A DNA stretch of 64,000 nucleotides, taken from Roseinatronobacter alkalisoli (GTDB taxonomy: Bacteria > Pseudomonadota > Alphaproteobacteria > Rhodobacterales > Rhodobacteraceae). The notes beneath the pieces were generated by a model, which was not told where the DNA came from, made no database searches, and saw nothing but the letters and a program-made list of their open reading frames with translations. The stretch is taken from NCBI RefSeq assembly GCF_028745735.1, contig NZ_JAQZSM010000006.1:1-64000 (forward strand), written 5' to 3'. The number at the start of each line of letters is the position of its first letter. Positions within the stretch are counted from its first letter, which is position 1. This document shows positions 16,999 through 27,428 of this stretch, piece after piece. The position numbers were made by a program, and so were the translations under genes.

Positions 16999-17778
16999 CT
17001 ACCGCCTGCGCCAGGGGCTGGTGCGGAACCGCGCGGGTTTGCCCGATTTCGGCACATTGGATGCGACGAAACGGTAGCGCGCTTCGGGGTGTGGCGGCTG
17101 GCCCAGACAGCGCGTCCAGAACGCCCGCCCGCCCAGCCGCCGCCACAGCGGGAATGACAGCGCCACACCAGCCACGAACCCGCCCGCATGCGCCCAATAG
17201 GCAACGCCGCCAACATTCGCAGGTGTCGAGACCCCGCCAAGTATCTGCAGCGTGAACCAGCCCCCCAGAACCACCCATGCGGGGGCCGGGATAATGCGAA
17301 AAATGACGATCAGAAAGAAAAACAAATCAACGCGCGCGCGGGGGTAAAACAACAGATACCCGCCCAGAACCCCCGCAATCGCCCCGGACGCGCCCACCAT
17401 GGGAATAACCGATGACGGGTCCGCCGCGAATTGCAACCCCGCCGCGGCAACCCCGCATAGCAGGTAGAATCCCAGAAACCTGAAATGGCCCCAGACATCT
17501 TCCATGTTGTTTCCGAATATCCACAGAAACAACAGGTTGGACCCCAGATGCAGTAGATCCCCATGCAGGAACTGATGCGTCAGCAGCGTGACATAGCCTT
17601 CGCCCATGCCAAGGCGCGCAGGCAGCATGCCCCAGGTCTGGAAAAAATGCATCAGCGCGCGGTCCTGCACAAACAGGTCCGCATAGCCGACAAATACCAT
17701 AATATTCACGACAATCAGCGCATAGGTCACATAGGGCCGCCGCACTGACGGATTGTGGTCGCGTATGGGGATCAACAT
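16999..17778 (-). CDS. Rhomboid-family intramembrane serine protease
   Basis: A 259-residue membrane protease with about six hydrophobic helices. The catalytic serine is in MVGASGAIAGVLGG (GxSG motif) and the partner histidine in YWAHAGGFVAG. HQFLHGDLLHLGSNLLFLWI is the conserved second-helix region. The start MLIPIRDHNPS at 17778 matches the usual rhomboid beginning; the frame is open to 17814 but that would run into the hairpin. The arginine-rich tail is cytoplasmic. It lies downstream of clpA on the same strand across a 101-base gap. Its substrate is unknown. Confidence 0.9.
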   Translation of the reverse strand: MLIPIRDHNPSVRRPYVTYALIVVNIMVFVGYADLFVQDRALMHFFQTWGMLPARLGMGEGYVTLLTHQFLHGDLLHLGSNLLFLWIFGNNMEDVWGHFRFLGFYLLCGVAAAGLQFAADPSSVIPMVGASGAIAGVLGGYLLFYPRARVDLFFFLIVIFRIIPAPAWVVLGGWFTLQILGGVSTPANVGGVAYWAHAGGFVAGVALSFPLWRRLGGRAFWTRCLGQPPHPEARYRFVASNVPKSGKPARFRTSPWRRR

Positions 17779-17799
17779 GGCCGGGGTCCGGAATGCACT

Positions 17800-17826
17800 G
17801 ACGCCCGGACGCAACGTCCGGGCGTC
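17800..17826. terminator. Strong hairpin between clpA and the rhomboid gene
   Basis: GACGCCCGGACG, a 3-base loop, then CGTCCGGGCGTC: a 12-bp stem 52 bases beyond the clpA stop. No T-run follows on the minus strand, so it may work as a transcript end or processing barrier. Confidence 0.6.
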
Positions 17827-17878
17827 TGGTTGTGAAAATCCCCTTCCCCGGCAGATGGGACAAAGGGGACCGGCATTT

Positions 17879-20197
17879 TCAGTCAGCGGTCAGCAAAGGC
17901 GGGTTCTTTCCGGTCAGGCGCCGGGCTTCCGGCCCTTCGACGGTCAGAGCAATCTTGCCGTCGCGCACATGCACGCGCACCAGACCACCCTTGGTCAGTT
18001 TGCCAAACAGCAGTTCTTCGGCCAAGGGTTTCTTGATGTTTTCCTGAATGACGCGCGCCAGTGGCCGCGCCCCCATCTTGTCATCATAGCCCTTCTCTGC
18101 CAGCCATGCCGCAGCTTCTTCGGACAGGTCAATGGTAACATTGCGGTCCATAAGCTGCGCTTCCAGTTGCAGCACGAATTTTTCGACCACCTGAACGATA
18201 ACCGTTTTGGGCAACGGTGCAAAGCCGATCACAGCATCCAGCCGGTTGCGGAATTCCGGCGTGAAAGTGCGTTCGATCGCGGCCATATCCTCGCCTTCGC
18301 GCCGGTCACGGCCAAAGCCGATTGCCGCTTTCGCCTGTTCTGTCGCCCCGGCATTGGATGTCATGATCAGGATGACATTGCGGAAATTCACTGTCCGGCC
18401 GTTATGGTCCGTCAGTTGCCCGTGATCCATGACCTGCAACAGGATGTTATACACATCCGGATGCGCCTTTTCGATCTCGTCCAGCAGCAGCACACAATGT
18501 GGGTGCTGGTCCACGCCATCGGTCAGCAGACCGCCCTGATCAAAGCCGACATAGCCCGGCGGTGCCCCGATCAGGCGCGAAACTGCGTGTTTTTCCATGT
18601 ATTCCGACATGTCAAACCGCAGCAATTCCACCCCCAGGCTGTCGGCCAGTTGCTTGGCCACTTCGGTCTTGCCCACCCCGGTCGGCCCCGCGAACAAGTA
18701 GTTCCCGATGGGTTTTTCCGGTTCGCGCAAACCCGCACGTGACAGTTTGATGGCCGATGACAACGCTTCGATCGCGGTATCCTGACCAAAGACCACACGC
18801 TTGAGCGAGCGTTCCAGATCGCGCAGGACTTCGGCATCATCCTTGGACACATTCTTGGGCGGAATGCGCGCAATCTTGGCCACCACAGCCTCAATTTCCT
18901 TGGGGCTGATGGTCTTGCGCCGTCTGGATTCTGCCAGCAGGTGCTGGGCAGCGCCCGCTTCGTCGATCACGTCAATCGCCTTGTCGGGCAGTTTGCGGTC
19001 ATTGATATAGCGCGCGGCCAGTTCCACGGCGGTCTTGATCGCTTCATTGGTGTAGCGGATATCGTGGTGTTCCTCAAAATAGGGTTTCAGCCCCATCAGG
19101 ATCTTGATCGAATCCTCTACCGTGGGTTCGACAACATCAATCTTCTGGAACCGGCGCGACAGCGCGCGGTCCTTTTCAAAATGCTGGCGGAATTCCTTAT
19201 AGGTCGTGGACCCCATGCAACGCAGCTTGCCACCCTGAAGTGCGGGTTTCAGCAGGTTGGACGCATCCATCGCACCGCCCGATGTCGCGCCTGCACCGAT
19301 GACAGTGTGAATTTCATCAATGAACAGCACTGCATCCGGGTGGTCTTCCAGTTCCTGCATGACGGATTTCAGGCGTTCCTCAAAATCGCCACGATAGCGC
19401 GTGCCCGCCAGAAGCGCGCCCATATCCAGCGAATAGATGGTGGAATGCGCCAGAATTTCCGGCGTCTGCCCTTCGACGATTTTCTTGGCCAGCCCTTCGG
19501 CAATAGCGGTTTTGCCGACACCGGGATCGCCCACCAGCAGCGGGTTGTTCTTGCGCCGCCGACACAGAACCTGAATGCAGCGTTCCACCTCGGGGCCGCG
19601 GCCGATCAGGGGGTCCACTTCGCCCTTGCGGGCCTTCGCGTTCAGATCAACACAGAATTTGCCCAATGCGGTTTCCTTGGGCTTTTCTTCGGCGCTGGCC
19701 TGTTCGGCCTGTTCGCTATCGGCGCCACTGACAGGGCGCGCTTCGGAAAAGCTGGAATTCTTGGCCACACCATGCGCAATGAAATTCACTGCATCATAGC
19801 GGGTCATGTCCTGTTCCTGCAGGAAATACGCGGCGTTTGATTCGCGTTCGGCGAAAATGGCGACCAGCACATTCGCGCCCGTCACCTCGTTGCGGCCAGA
19901 ACTCTGGACATGGATGGCCGCGCGCTGGATAACGCGCTGGAACGCCGCTGTCGGCACGGCTTCGGACCCTTCCACATCAGTCACCAGCGAGGTCAGTTCT
20001 TCCTCGATGAAATCGCTGAGGGTTTTGCGTAATTCATCGAGTTCGACATTGCAGGCCTGCATCACGCGGCTGGCATCCGGTTCGTCGATCAGCGACAAAA
20101 GCAGATGCTCCAGCGTTGCGAATTCGTGCCGCCGGGAATTGGCCAAGGCCAGCGCCCCGTGAATGGATTGTTCCAGTGTGGCAGAAAATGATGGCAC
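17879..20197 (-). CDS. clpA: ATP-dependent Clp protease ATP-binding subunit ClpA
   Basis: A 772-residue Hsp100 unfoldase that feeds proteins to ClpP. In order: Clp N-domain (1 to about 145), first AAA+ module with GDPGVGKT near 223-230, second AAA+ module with [15 protein letters not shown] near 515, and the ClpP-docking IGF loop in [12 protein letters not shown]. There is no long middle coiled coil, which separates it from ClpB. Length is normal. No clpS adaptor gene sits next to it here, although ClpS often neighbours ClpA. The 5' region contains CTTGAA, a possible heat-shock -35. Confidence 0.95.
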   Translation of the reverse strand: MPSFSATLEQSIHGALALANSRRHEFATLEHLLLSLIDEPDASRVMQACNVELDELRKTLSDFIEEELTSLVTDVEGSEAVPTAAFQRVIQRAAIHVQSSGRNEVTGANVLVAIFAERESNAAYFLQEQDMTRYDAVNFIAHGVAKNSSFSEARPVSGADSEQAEQASAEEKPKETALGKFCVDLNAKARKGEVDPLIGRGPEVERCIQVLCRRRKNNPLLVGDPGVGKTAIAEGLAKKIVEGQTPEILAHSTIYSLDMGALLAGTRYRGDFEERLKSVMQELEDHPDAVLFIDEIHTVIGAGATSGGAMDASNLLKPALQGGKLRCMGSTTYKEFRQHFEKDRALSRRFQKIDVVEPTVEDSIKILMGLKPYFEEHHDIRYTNEAIKTAVELAARYINDRKLPDKAIDVIDEAGAAQHLLAESRRRKTISPKEIEAVVAKIARIPPKNVSKDDAEVLRDLERSLKRVVFGQDTAIEALSSAIKLSRAGLREPEKPIGNYLFAGPTGVGKTEVAKQLADSLGVELLRFDMSEYMEKHAVSRLIGAPPGYVGFDQGGLLTDGVDQHPHCVLLLDEIEKAHPDVYNILLQVMDHGQLTDHNGRTVNFRNVILIMTSNAGATEQAKAAIGFGRDRREGEDMAAIERTFTPEFRNRLDAVIGFAPLPKTVIVQVVEKFVLQLEAQLMDRNVTIDLSEEAAAWLAEKGYDDKMGARPLARVIQENIKKPLAEELLFGKLTKGGLVRVHVRDGKIALTVEGPEARRLTGKNPPLLTAD

Positions 20198-20264
20198 GTC
20201 AGACGCTCCTGTATAGTTTGATCCTTCGGCCCATACCGTTGGATCAGTCTCGCCTCATACTCTT

Positions 20265-20294
20265 AAACTTCGGTTTTATTTTCCGTCGTTCAAG
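20265..20294 (-). promoter_or_regulatory. Possible heat-shock-type promoter of clpA
   Basis: On the minus strand CTTGAA (20289-20294) is followed at about 17 bases by CCGAAG. The -35 half fits the alphaproteobacterial RpoH consensus well and the -10 half only weakly. It lies about 90 bases before the clpA start. Confidence 0.25.
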
Positions 20295-20356
20295 TGTTTT
20301 TTCCTTAACTCTGCTTCCAAGATGCAAAACACGCAAGGATTAAGCAGTTCAAACGG

Positions 20357-21124
20357 TCAAAACCTGTCCTTCAACGCCCTGAGATGTGCGAATACCTCGG
20401 CGTCGCTGGCCTGCGCCATCCCAAGTGCCGCCTTCATGCCGGGGTCACCTGCCCGCAGAAAGGGGTTGGTCGCCAGTTCCAGCGCAAGCGGCGCAATCGC
20501 CATGGGCCGTCCTTCCGCACGGTCCATTCTGGACCGGGCAATGCGCGCTTGCAAGTCGGGATTGTCACCATCCACAGTTTGCGCAAACGCGGCATTACCT
20601 TTTATATAGTCGTGCCCGGAACAAATGACAGTATCTGCGGGCAAATCCATCAGTTTTGTCAGGCTGTCCCACATCTGGGCGGGCGTGCCTTCAAACAAAC
20701 GCCCGCAGCCAAGCGCCATCAGGCTGTCCGCCGTAAAGGCCAGCCTGCTCTCAGGAAAGTGAAACGCCACATGCCCCAGCGTATGGCCCGACACATCCAG
20801 TACCGTGCAGGTTTCGCTGCCAATGCTGAAACTGTCGCCATCTGACAGCGCATGATCCAGCGGCGGCAGGCGGTGCGCATCAGCGCGCGCGCCCCGGACT
20901 TTCGCCCCGGTTGCCGCGCGCAGGGCATCGACACCATCGATATGATCGCTGTGGTGATGCGTGATCAGTATATCGCCAAGCGTCCAGCCCTGCGCGGCCA
21001 GCGCCTGCTGCACGGGCGCGGCTTCGGGCACGTCAATGACCGCGGTCGCGCCCGTCGTCTGATCATGGATCAGATATGCATAATTATCAGCAAGACAGGG
21101 TACTGCGTGCACCACAAAAGGCAT
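20357..21124 (-). CDS. gloB: Hydroxyacylglutathione hydrolase (glyoxalase II)
   Basis: A 255-residue metallo-beta-lactamase-fold enzyme that hydrolyses S-lactoylglutathione to lactate and glutathione, the last step of methylglyoxal detoxification. The binuclear metal motif THHHSDHID is at 55-63 and further ligands occur in SGHTLGHVAF and SGHDY. The start at 21124 (MPFVVHAVPCLADNYAYL) follows a GGGGAA ribosome site; an open frame continues upstream without family similarity. The C-terminal HAGH domain (about 165-255) includes KGNAAFA. Clp and glo genes lie on the same strand with about 160 bases between. Confidence 0.94.
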   Translation of the reverse strand: MPFVVHAVPCLADNYAYLIHDQTTGATAVIDVPEAAPVQQALAAQGWTLGDILITHHHSDHIDGVDALRAATGAKVRGARADAHRLPPLDHALSDGDSFSIGSETCTVLDVSGHTLGHVAFHFPESRLAFTADSLMALGCGRLFEGTPAQMWDSLTKLMDLPADTVICSGHDYIKGNAAFAQTVDGDNPDLQARIARSRMDRAEGRPMAIAPLALELATNPFLRAGDPGMKAALGMAQASDAEVFAHLRALKDRF

Positions 21125-21219
21125 GATCTTTTCCCCTTCATCCGTTACAGTCCCGCCAAGACTGCGCCAATTGGGCGACATGTGCAACCGAGGCATCACC
21201 AAAGGGTGAAGGGCAGAAT

Positions 21220-21969
21220 ATGCATCACGATGTCCGTGCGCTGCGCGACTTCTACTATACCACTTCCCTTGGACGGGCAGCCCAGAAGGCGATGCGCGAC
21301 CAGTTGCGCGCGTGCTGGAAGGACACCACCGCGCTGACGGTTGCGGGATTCGGGTTTGCGGCCCCGCTACTGCGCCCCTTTCTGCCGGAAGCGGCGCGGG
21401 TGACAGCCCTGATGCCCGCACAGCAAGGTGTCATGCACTGGCCTGCGGAATCAGCAAATCATTCCGTTCTGGTGGAAGAAACCAACTGGCCGCTGGCCAC
21501 CGGCAGTGTTGACCGGTTGGTATTGCTGCACGGGCTGGAAGCGTCGGAACGGCCCGCTGCCTTGCTGGAAGATGCCGCGCGCGTTCTGAAAACCGGCGCG
21601 AAGGCAGTTTTCATTCTTCCCAACCGCTCGGGCCTTTGGGCGCGGCGCGATGGCACACCTTTTGCATTGGGGCGCCCCTATTCGCTGGGCCAGATCGAAA
21701 CCGAACTGAAAATGCACGGTTTCGCCATCGAAGGCCATTCAGCGGCGCTGTTCTTTCCGCCACGTGACACTACACGCTGGTTGCGATGGGCCATGACACT
21801 GGAAAGATACGGTCAGAAACTGTCGCGCTATCATGCCGGGGGCGTGCTGATGGTGCAGGCGCGGCGTATCAGCGACACACCCGGCACAACCGGGCTGGCA
21901 GTGAAATCGCGCAAACCCCTGCGGGTTCTGGACGGGGTTACCCAACCGGGTGCGCGCCCCGCATGGTAA
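21220..21969 (+). CDS. SAM-dependent methyltransferase-like protein, next to gloB
   Basis: A 249-residue class I methyltransferase-like protein, divergent from gloB by 95 bases. The glycine loop (VAGFGFAAPLLRPF, about 40-53) is degenerate compared with the usual GxGxG. A downstream segment (WPLATGSVDRLVLLHGLEAS) and the LLEDAARVLKTGAKAVFILP region match the Methyltransf_11 pattern. A basic tail ends KSRKPLRVLDGVTQ. I recall this pairing with gloB in other Rhodobacteraceae. The substrate is unknown, and loss of activity is possible given the altered SAM loop. Confidence 0.75.
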   Translation: MHHDVRALRDFYYTTSLGRAAQKAMRDQLRACWKDTTALTVAGFGFAAPLLRPFLPEAARVTALMPAQQGVMHWPAESANHSVLVEETNWPLATGSVDRLVLLHGLEASERPAALLEDAARVLKTGAKAVFILPNRSGLWARRDGTPFALGRPYSLGQIETELKMHGFAIEGHSAALFFPPRDTTRWLRWAMTLERYGQKLSRYHAGGVLMVQARRISDTPGTTGLAVKSRKPLRVLDGVTQPGARPAW

Positions 21970-22255
21970 CGATGCCCTGCGCCCCGCCTGCTGCGGAAGG
22001 GGGAATCAGCCGCCATATGCGCGCCCGGCCGCAGGCGCGATGGCGCAAACAGGCGCGCGGGCCATACAAAGCGGTGACGAAATCCCGCTAGCAGGGTAAT
22101 TTTATGTCCCGGAACATCAAGAAGTGGTTACCTTCGCGGTTGCGGCAGAAATGGACCTCTGCTAAACCCGCGCCGACCTCATATGCCGCGTAACTGTAGC
22201 ATTCATGATATCGGGCCAGCGCGAGGTCCGGTGAAAACAAGATGGAAGGGTGGAC
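21970..22255. other. Gene-free gap with the atp operon leader
   Basis: About 285 bases between the methyltransferase and atpH. A 39-codon open frame (21972-22091) is present but unsupported. The operon promoter must lie here; no confident -35/-10 pair was found. GGAAGG (22244-22249) is the atpH ribosome site. Confidence 0.4.
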
Positions 22256-22816
22256 GTGTCCGAACCAGCTTCGATCTCCTCTGGCATTGCCGCGCGCTAT
22301 GCCACTGCAATTTTTGAATTGGCGAAAGAGTCAAAGACGCTCAAATCTCTGGAAGCCGATGTTGACGCGCTGGATGGCGCGCTGACCGAAAGCGCTGATC
22401 TGCGCAATCTGATCACATCGCCCGTTTACACGCGCGATCAGGTTGCCAATGCAATCACTGCAATCGCCAGAAAAATGAAACTGTCGCAAACTGTCGCTGG
22501 TGCGCTGGGCCTGATGGCCAGCAAACGCCGCTTGTTTGCCCTGCCACAGGTGCTGAACGCACTGCGCGCACGGATCGCCGACGAGAAAGGCGAGGTCACC
22601 GCCGAGGTGACAGCCGCGCAGACCCTGTCCAAGGCGCAGGAAACAGATCTTGTCAAAACGCTGAAAGCGCGTATTGGCAAGGATATCAAACTGAAACTGG
22701 CCGTCGATGAATCCCTTATCGGCGGTCTTGTCATCAAGGTGGGCTCGCAAATGATCGACACGTCGATCCGCGCACAGCTCGCGGCCCTCAAGAACAGCAT
22801 GAAAGAGGTCGGATAA
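22256..22816 (+). CDS. atpH: F-type ATP synthase delta subunit
   Basis: A 186-residue peripheral-stalk subunit linking F1 to the b subunits. It has the OSCP/delta pattern: [18 protein letters not shown] near the start, [12 protein letters not shown] in the middle, and the C-terminal [20 protein letters not shown], the family's most conserved part. The GTG at 22256 is chosen because GGAAGG lies 6 bases before it; GTG at 22250 would overlap that site. The stop abuts the atpA start. The F0 genes are not here, as usual for Rhodobacterales, where F0 forms a separate operon. Confidence 0.95.
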   Translation: MSEPASISSGIAARYATAIFELAKESKTLKSLEADVDALDGALTESADLRNLITSPVYTRDQVANAITAIARKMKLSQTVAGALGLMASKRRLFALPQVLNALRARIADEKGEVTAEVTAAQTLSKAQETDLVKTLKARIGKDIKLKLAVDESLIGGLVIKVGSQMIDTSIRAQLAALKNSMKEVG

Positions 22817-24355
22817 ATGGGTATCCAAGCAGCTGAGATCTCTGCGATCCTGAAAGAGCAGATCAAGAACTTCGGTCAGGATGTCGAAGTCGCAGAAGTG
22901 GGCCGTGTGCTCTCGGTCGGTGACGGTATTGCGCGCGTCCATGGTCTGGACAATGTGCAAGCCGGTGAAATGGTCGAATTCCCCGGCGGCATTCGCGGCA
23001 TGGCGCTGAACCTTGAAGCTGATAATGTCGGTATCGTTATTTTCGGCGACGACCGAGGCATCAAGGAAGGCGACACCGTCAAACGCACGAAATCCATCGT
23101 GGACGTGCCTGTGGGTGATGCACTGCTGGGCCGCGTTGTGGACGGTCTTGGCAATCCGATCGACGGCAAAGGCCCGATCGCAACATCTGAACGCCGCGTG
23201 GCCGATGTGAAAGCACCGGGCATCATTCCGCGGAAATCGGTTCATGAACCCATGGCAACCGGCCTGAAATCGGTTGACGCCATGATCCCGATTGGCCGTG
23301 GCCAGCGCGAACTGATCATTGGTGACCGCCAGACTGGTAAAACCGCTGTGGCACTGGACACCATTCTGAACCAGAAAAGCTATAACGAAGCTGCTGGCGA
23401 CGATGAGTCCAAGAAGCTGTATTGCGTTTACGTCGCAATCGGGCAGAAACGCTCGACCGTGGCGCAGCTGGTGAAGAAGCTGGAAGAAACCGGCGCGATC
23501 GAATATTCGATCGTCGTGGCCGCCACCGCGTCCGACCCGGCCCCCATGCAGTTCCTGGCCCCCTATGCCGCGACCGCCATGGCCGAACATTTCCGCGACA
23601 ATGGCCGCCATGCGCTGATCATCTATGATGACTTGTCGAAACAAGCTGTGGCTTATCGCCAGATGTCGCTGCTGCTTCGCCGCCCGCCGGGCCGCGAAGC
23701 CTATCCCGGCGACGTGTTCTATCTGCACTCCCGTCTGCTGGAACGTTCGGCCAAGCTGAACGAAGATCACGGTGCCGGCTCGCTGACCGCGCTGCCGATC
23801 ATTGAGACCCAGGGCGGCGATGTGTCGGCCTTTATTCCGACCAACGTGATCTCGATCACCGATGGCCAGATCTTCCTTGAAACCGAACTGTTCTATCAGG
23901 GTATCCGCCCGGCTGTGAACACCGGCCTTTCGGTGTCGCGCGTTGGCTCATCCGCCCAGACCGATGCGATGAAATCGGTTGCTGGTCCGGTGAAACTGGA
24001 ACTGGCGCAATACCGCGAAATGGCGGCATTCGCGCAGTTTGGCTCCGACCTTGATGCATCCACCCAGCGTTTGCTGAACCGCGGTGCGCGCCTGACCGAG
24101 TTGATGAAGCAAGGCCAGTATTCACCCATGACCAATGCCGAGATTGTCTGCGTGATCTTTGCAGGCACCCAGGGCTATCTGGACAAGGTTGCCGTGAAAG
24201 ACGTGGGCCGCTTTGAAAAAGGTCTGCTGACCCATCTGCGCGGCAGCCACAAGGCGCTTCTGGATGATATCACCGTCAATGACCGCAAGGTCAAAGGCGA
24301 GCTGGAAGAGAAAATTCGCGCCGCATTGGATGAATTCGCGAAAGACTTCGCCTGA
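22817..24355 (+). CDS. atpA: F-type ATP synthase alpha subunit
   Basis: A 512-residue regulatory/catalytic-interface subunit of F1. The P-loop GDRQTGKT (about 170-177) and the family signature around [17 protein letters not shown] are intact. The arginine finger lies in the same VSRVGS stretch. The N-terminal [17 protein letters not shown] segment binds delta. It starts directly after the atpH stop. Length is normal. Confidence 0.98.
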   Translation: MGIQAAEISAILKEQIKNFGQDVEVAEVGRVLSVGDGIARVHGLDNVQAGEMVEFPGGIRGMALNLEADNVGIVIFGDDRGIKEGDTVKRTKSIVDVPVGDALLGRVVDGLGNPIDGKGPIATSERRVADVKAPGIIPRKSVHEPMATGLKSVDAMIPIGRGQRELIIGDRQTGKTAVALDTILNQKSYNEAAGDDESKKLYCVYVAIGQKRSTVAQLVKKLEETGAIEYSIVVAATASDPAPMQFLAPYAATAMAEHFRDNGRHALIIYDDLSKQAVAYRQMSLLLRRPPGREAYPGDVFYLHSRLLERSAKLNEDHGAGSLTALPIIETQGGDVSAFIPTNVISITDGQIFLETELFYQGIRPAVNTGLSVSRVGSSAQTDAMKSVAGPVKLELAQYREMAAFAQFGSDLDASTQRLLNRGARLTELMKQGQYSPMTNAEIVCVIFAGTQGYLDKVAVKDVGRFEKGLLTHLRGSHKALLDDITVNDRKVKGELEEKIRAALDEFAKDFA

Positions 24356-24376
24356 GGGCGGGGCAAGGAGTAGCGT

Positions 24377-26691
<2,315 letters not shown>

Positions 26692-26701
26692 GGGGGGCCT
26701 T

Positions 26702-27097
26702 ATGGCTGACATGATGCAATTCGACCTGGTTTCGCCCGAACGCAAGCTGACATCCGTTCAGGCGTATTCGGTGCAGATTCCGGCAGCAGAAGGCGACCTG
26801 ACGGCCATGCCCGATCATGCGCCACTGATCACCACGCTGCGCCCCGGCGTGCTGGTGGTGAATGGTGCGGACGGGGAAACCCGTTTTGCCGTGACGGGGG
26901 GATTTGCGGAAATCACCCCCAGCGCGACATCTGTTCTGGCCGAACGCGCCTATCCGATGGGTCAGGAAGGCCGCGATGCATTGCAGGCGCTGCTGGACGA
27001 AACCCGCGCCAAGGCGGCCAGTGCGGAAGGAAATGACCGGGACGCGCTGAACAAGACAGCTGATGACCTGGCGCAGACCATTTCCACAATGAACTGA
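26702..27097 (+). CDS. atpC: F-type ATP synthase epsilon subunit
   Basis: A 131-residue subunit of the central stalk. It has the N-terminal beta-sandwich (QFDLVSPERKLTSVQAYSVQ, then GDLTAMPDHAPLITTLRPG) and a short C-terminal helical part (about 90-131). The helical region can inhibit ATP hydrolysis in some species; alphaproteobacterial epsilon is generally weakly inhibitory because zeta takes that role. It closes the operon and is followed by a clear terminator. Confidence 0.96.
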   Translation: MADMMQFDLVSPERKLTSVQAYSVQIPAAEGDLTAMPDHAPLITTLRPGVLVVNGADGETRFAVTGGFAEITPSATSVLAERAYPMGQEGRDALQALLDETRAKAASAEGNDRDALNKTADDLAQTISTMN

Positions 27098-27122
27098 GCG
27101 TCTTCGGTTCTGACAACAATAG

Positions 27123-27159
27123 AAAAGCCCCGCAGCACATGGTGCAGGCGGGGCTTTTT
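27123..27159 (+). terminator. Rho-independent terminator of the atp operon
   Basis: AAAAGCCCCGC, a loop, then GCGGGGCTTTTT: a GC-rich stem with flanking A and T runs about 25 bases after the atpC stop. It would also work on the opposite strand. Confidence 0.92.
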
Positions 27160-27193
27160 CATGGCGTGCGGGATGTTCATGGCGTGCGGGATG
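27158..27193. repeat. Two tandem 18-bp copies just after the atp terminator
   Basis: TTCATGGCGTGCGGGATG occurs twice head-to-tail without mismatch. It lies outside any gene and has no evident function. Confidence 0.85.
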
Positions 27194-27270
27194 AGGCGCC
27201 ATGGCATGATCAGATCAGACCGGGGCATCCCGTTTGCGGGCGGTTTCGGGGGTTGGGGCATGCTTTCGCG

Positions 27271-27340
27271 CGGAACAAAAGGCGCAAAGCCCGCCACGCC
27301 ATAGGCCCGGCCATCCGGTGGCCCGCCGATAGCGGGGCTT
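27271..27340 (+). repeat. Dispersed intergenic repeat, copy R1
   Basis: Contains CGGAACAAAAGGCGCAAAGC followed by CCGCCACGCC, and ends GATAGCGGGGCTT. It shares its left block with R2 (31667-31746) and R3 (35691-35734, inverted). The two ends (AAGCCCGC and GCGGGGCTT) are near-complementary, so the copy could fold into a long hairpin. It fills the gap between the atp operon and the MscS-type gene; no gene was seen in 27098-27428. Confidence 0.7.
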
Positions 27341-27428
27341 CACCCTCTCTCACCGTGGGTGCAACCAGCCTCCCGGCTCCACCTGGCCGCTAACCTCAAG
27401 CGCACAACTGACAGGAACGCGCGCCCCC

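Noticed and set aside
21972-22091. 39-codon plus-strand frame after the methyltransferase (MPCAPPAAEGGISRHM...)
   Set aside because: No ribosome site, composition like translated GC-rich spacer, no recognisable family.
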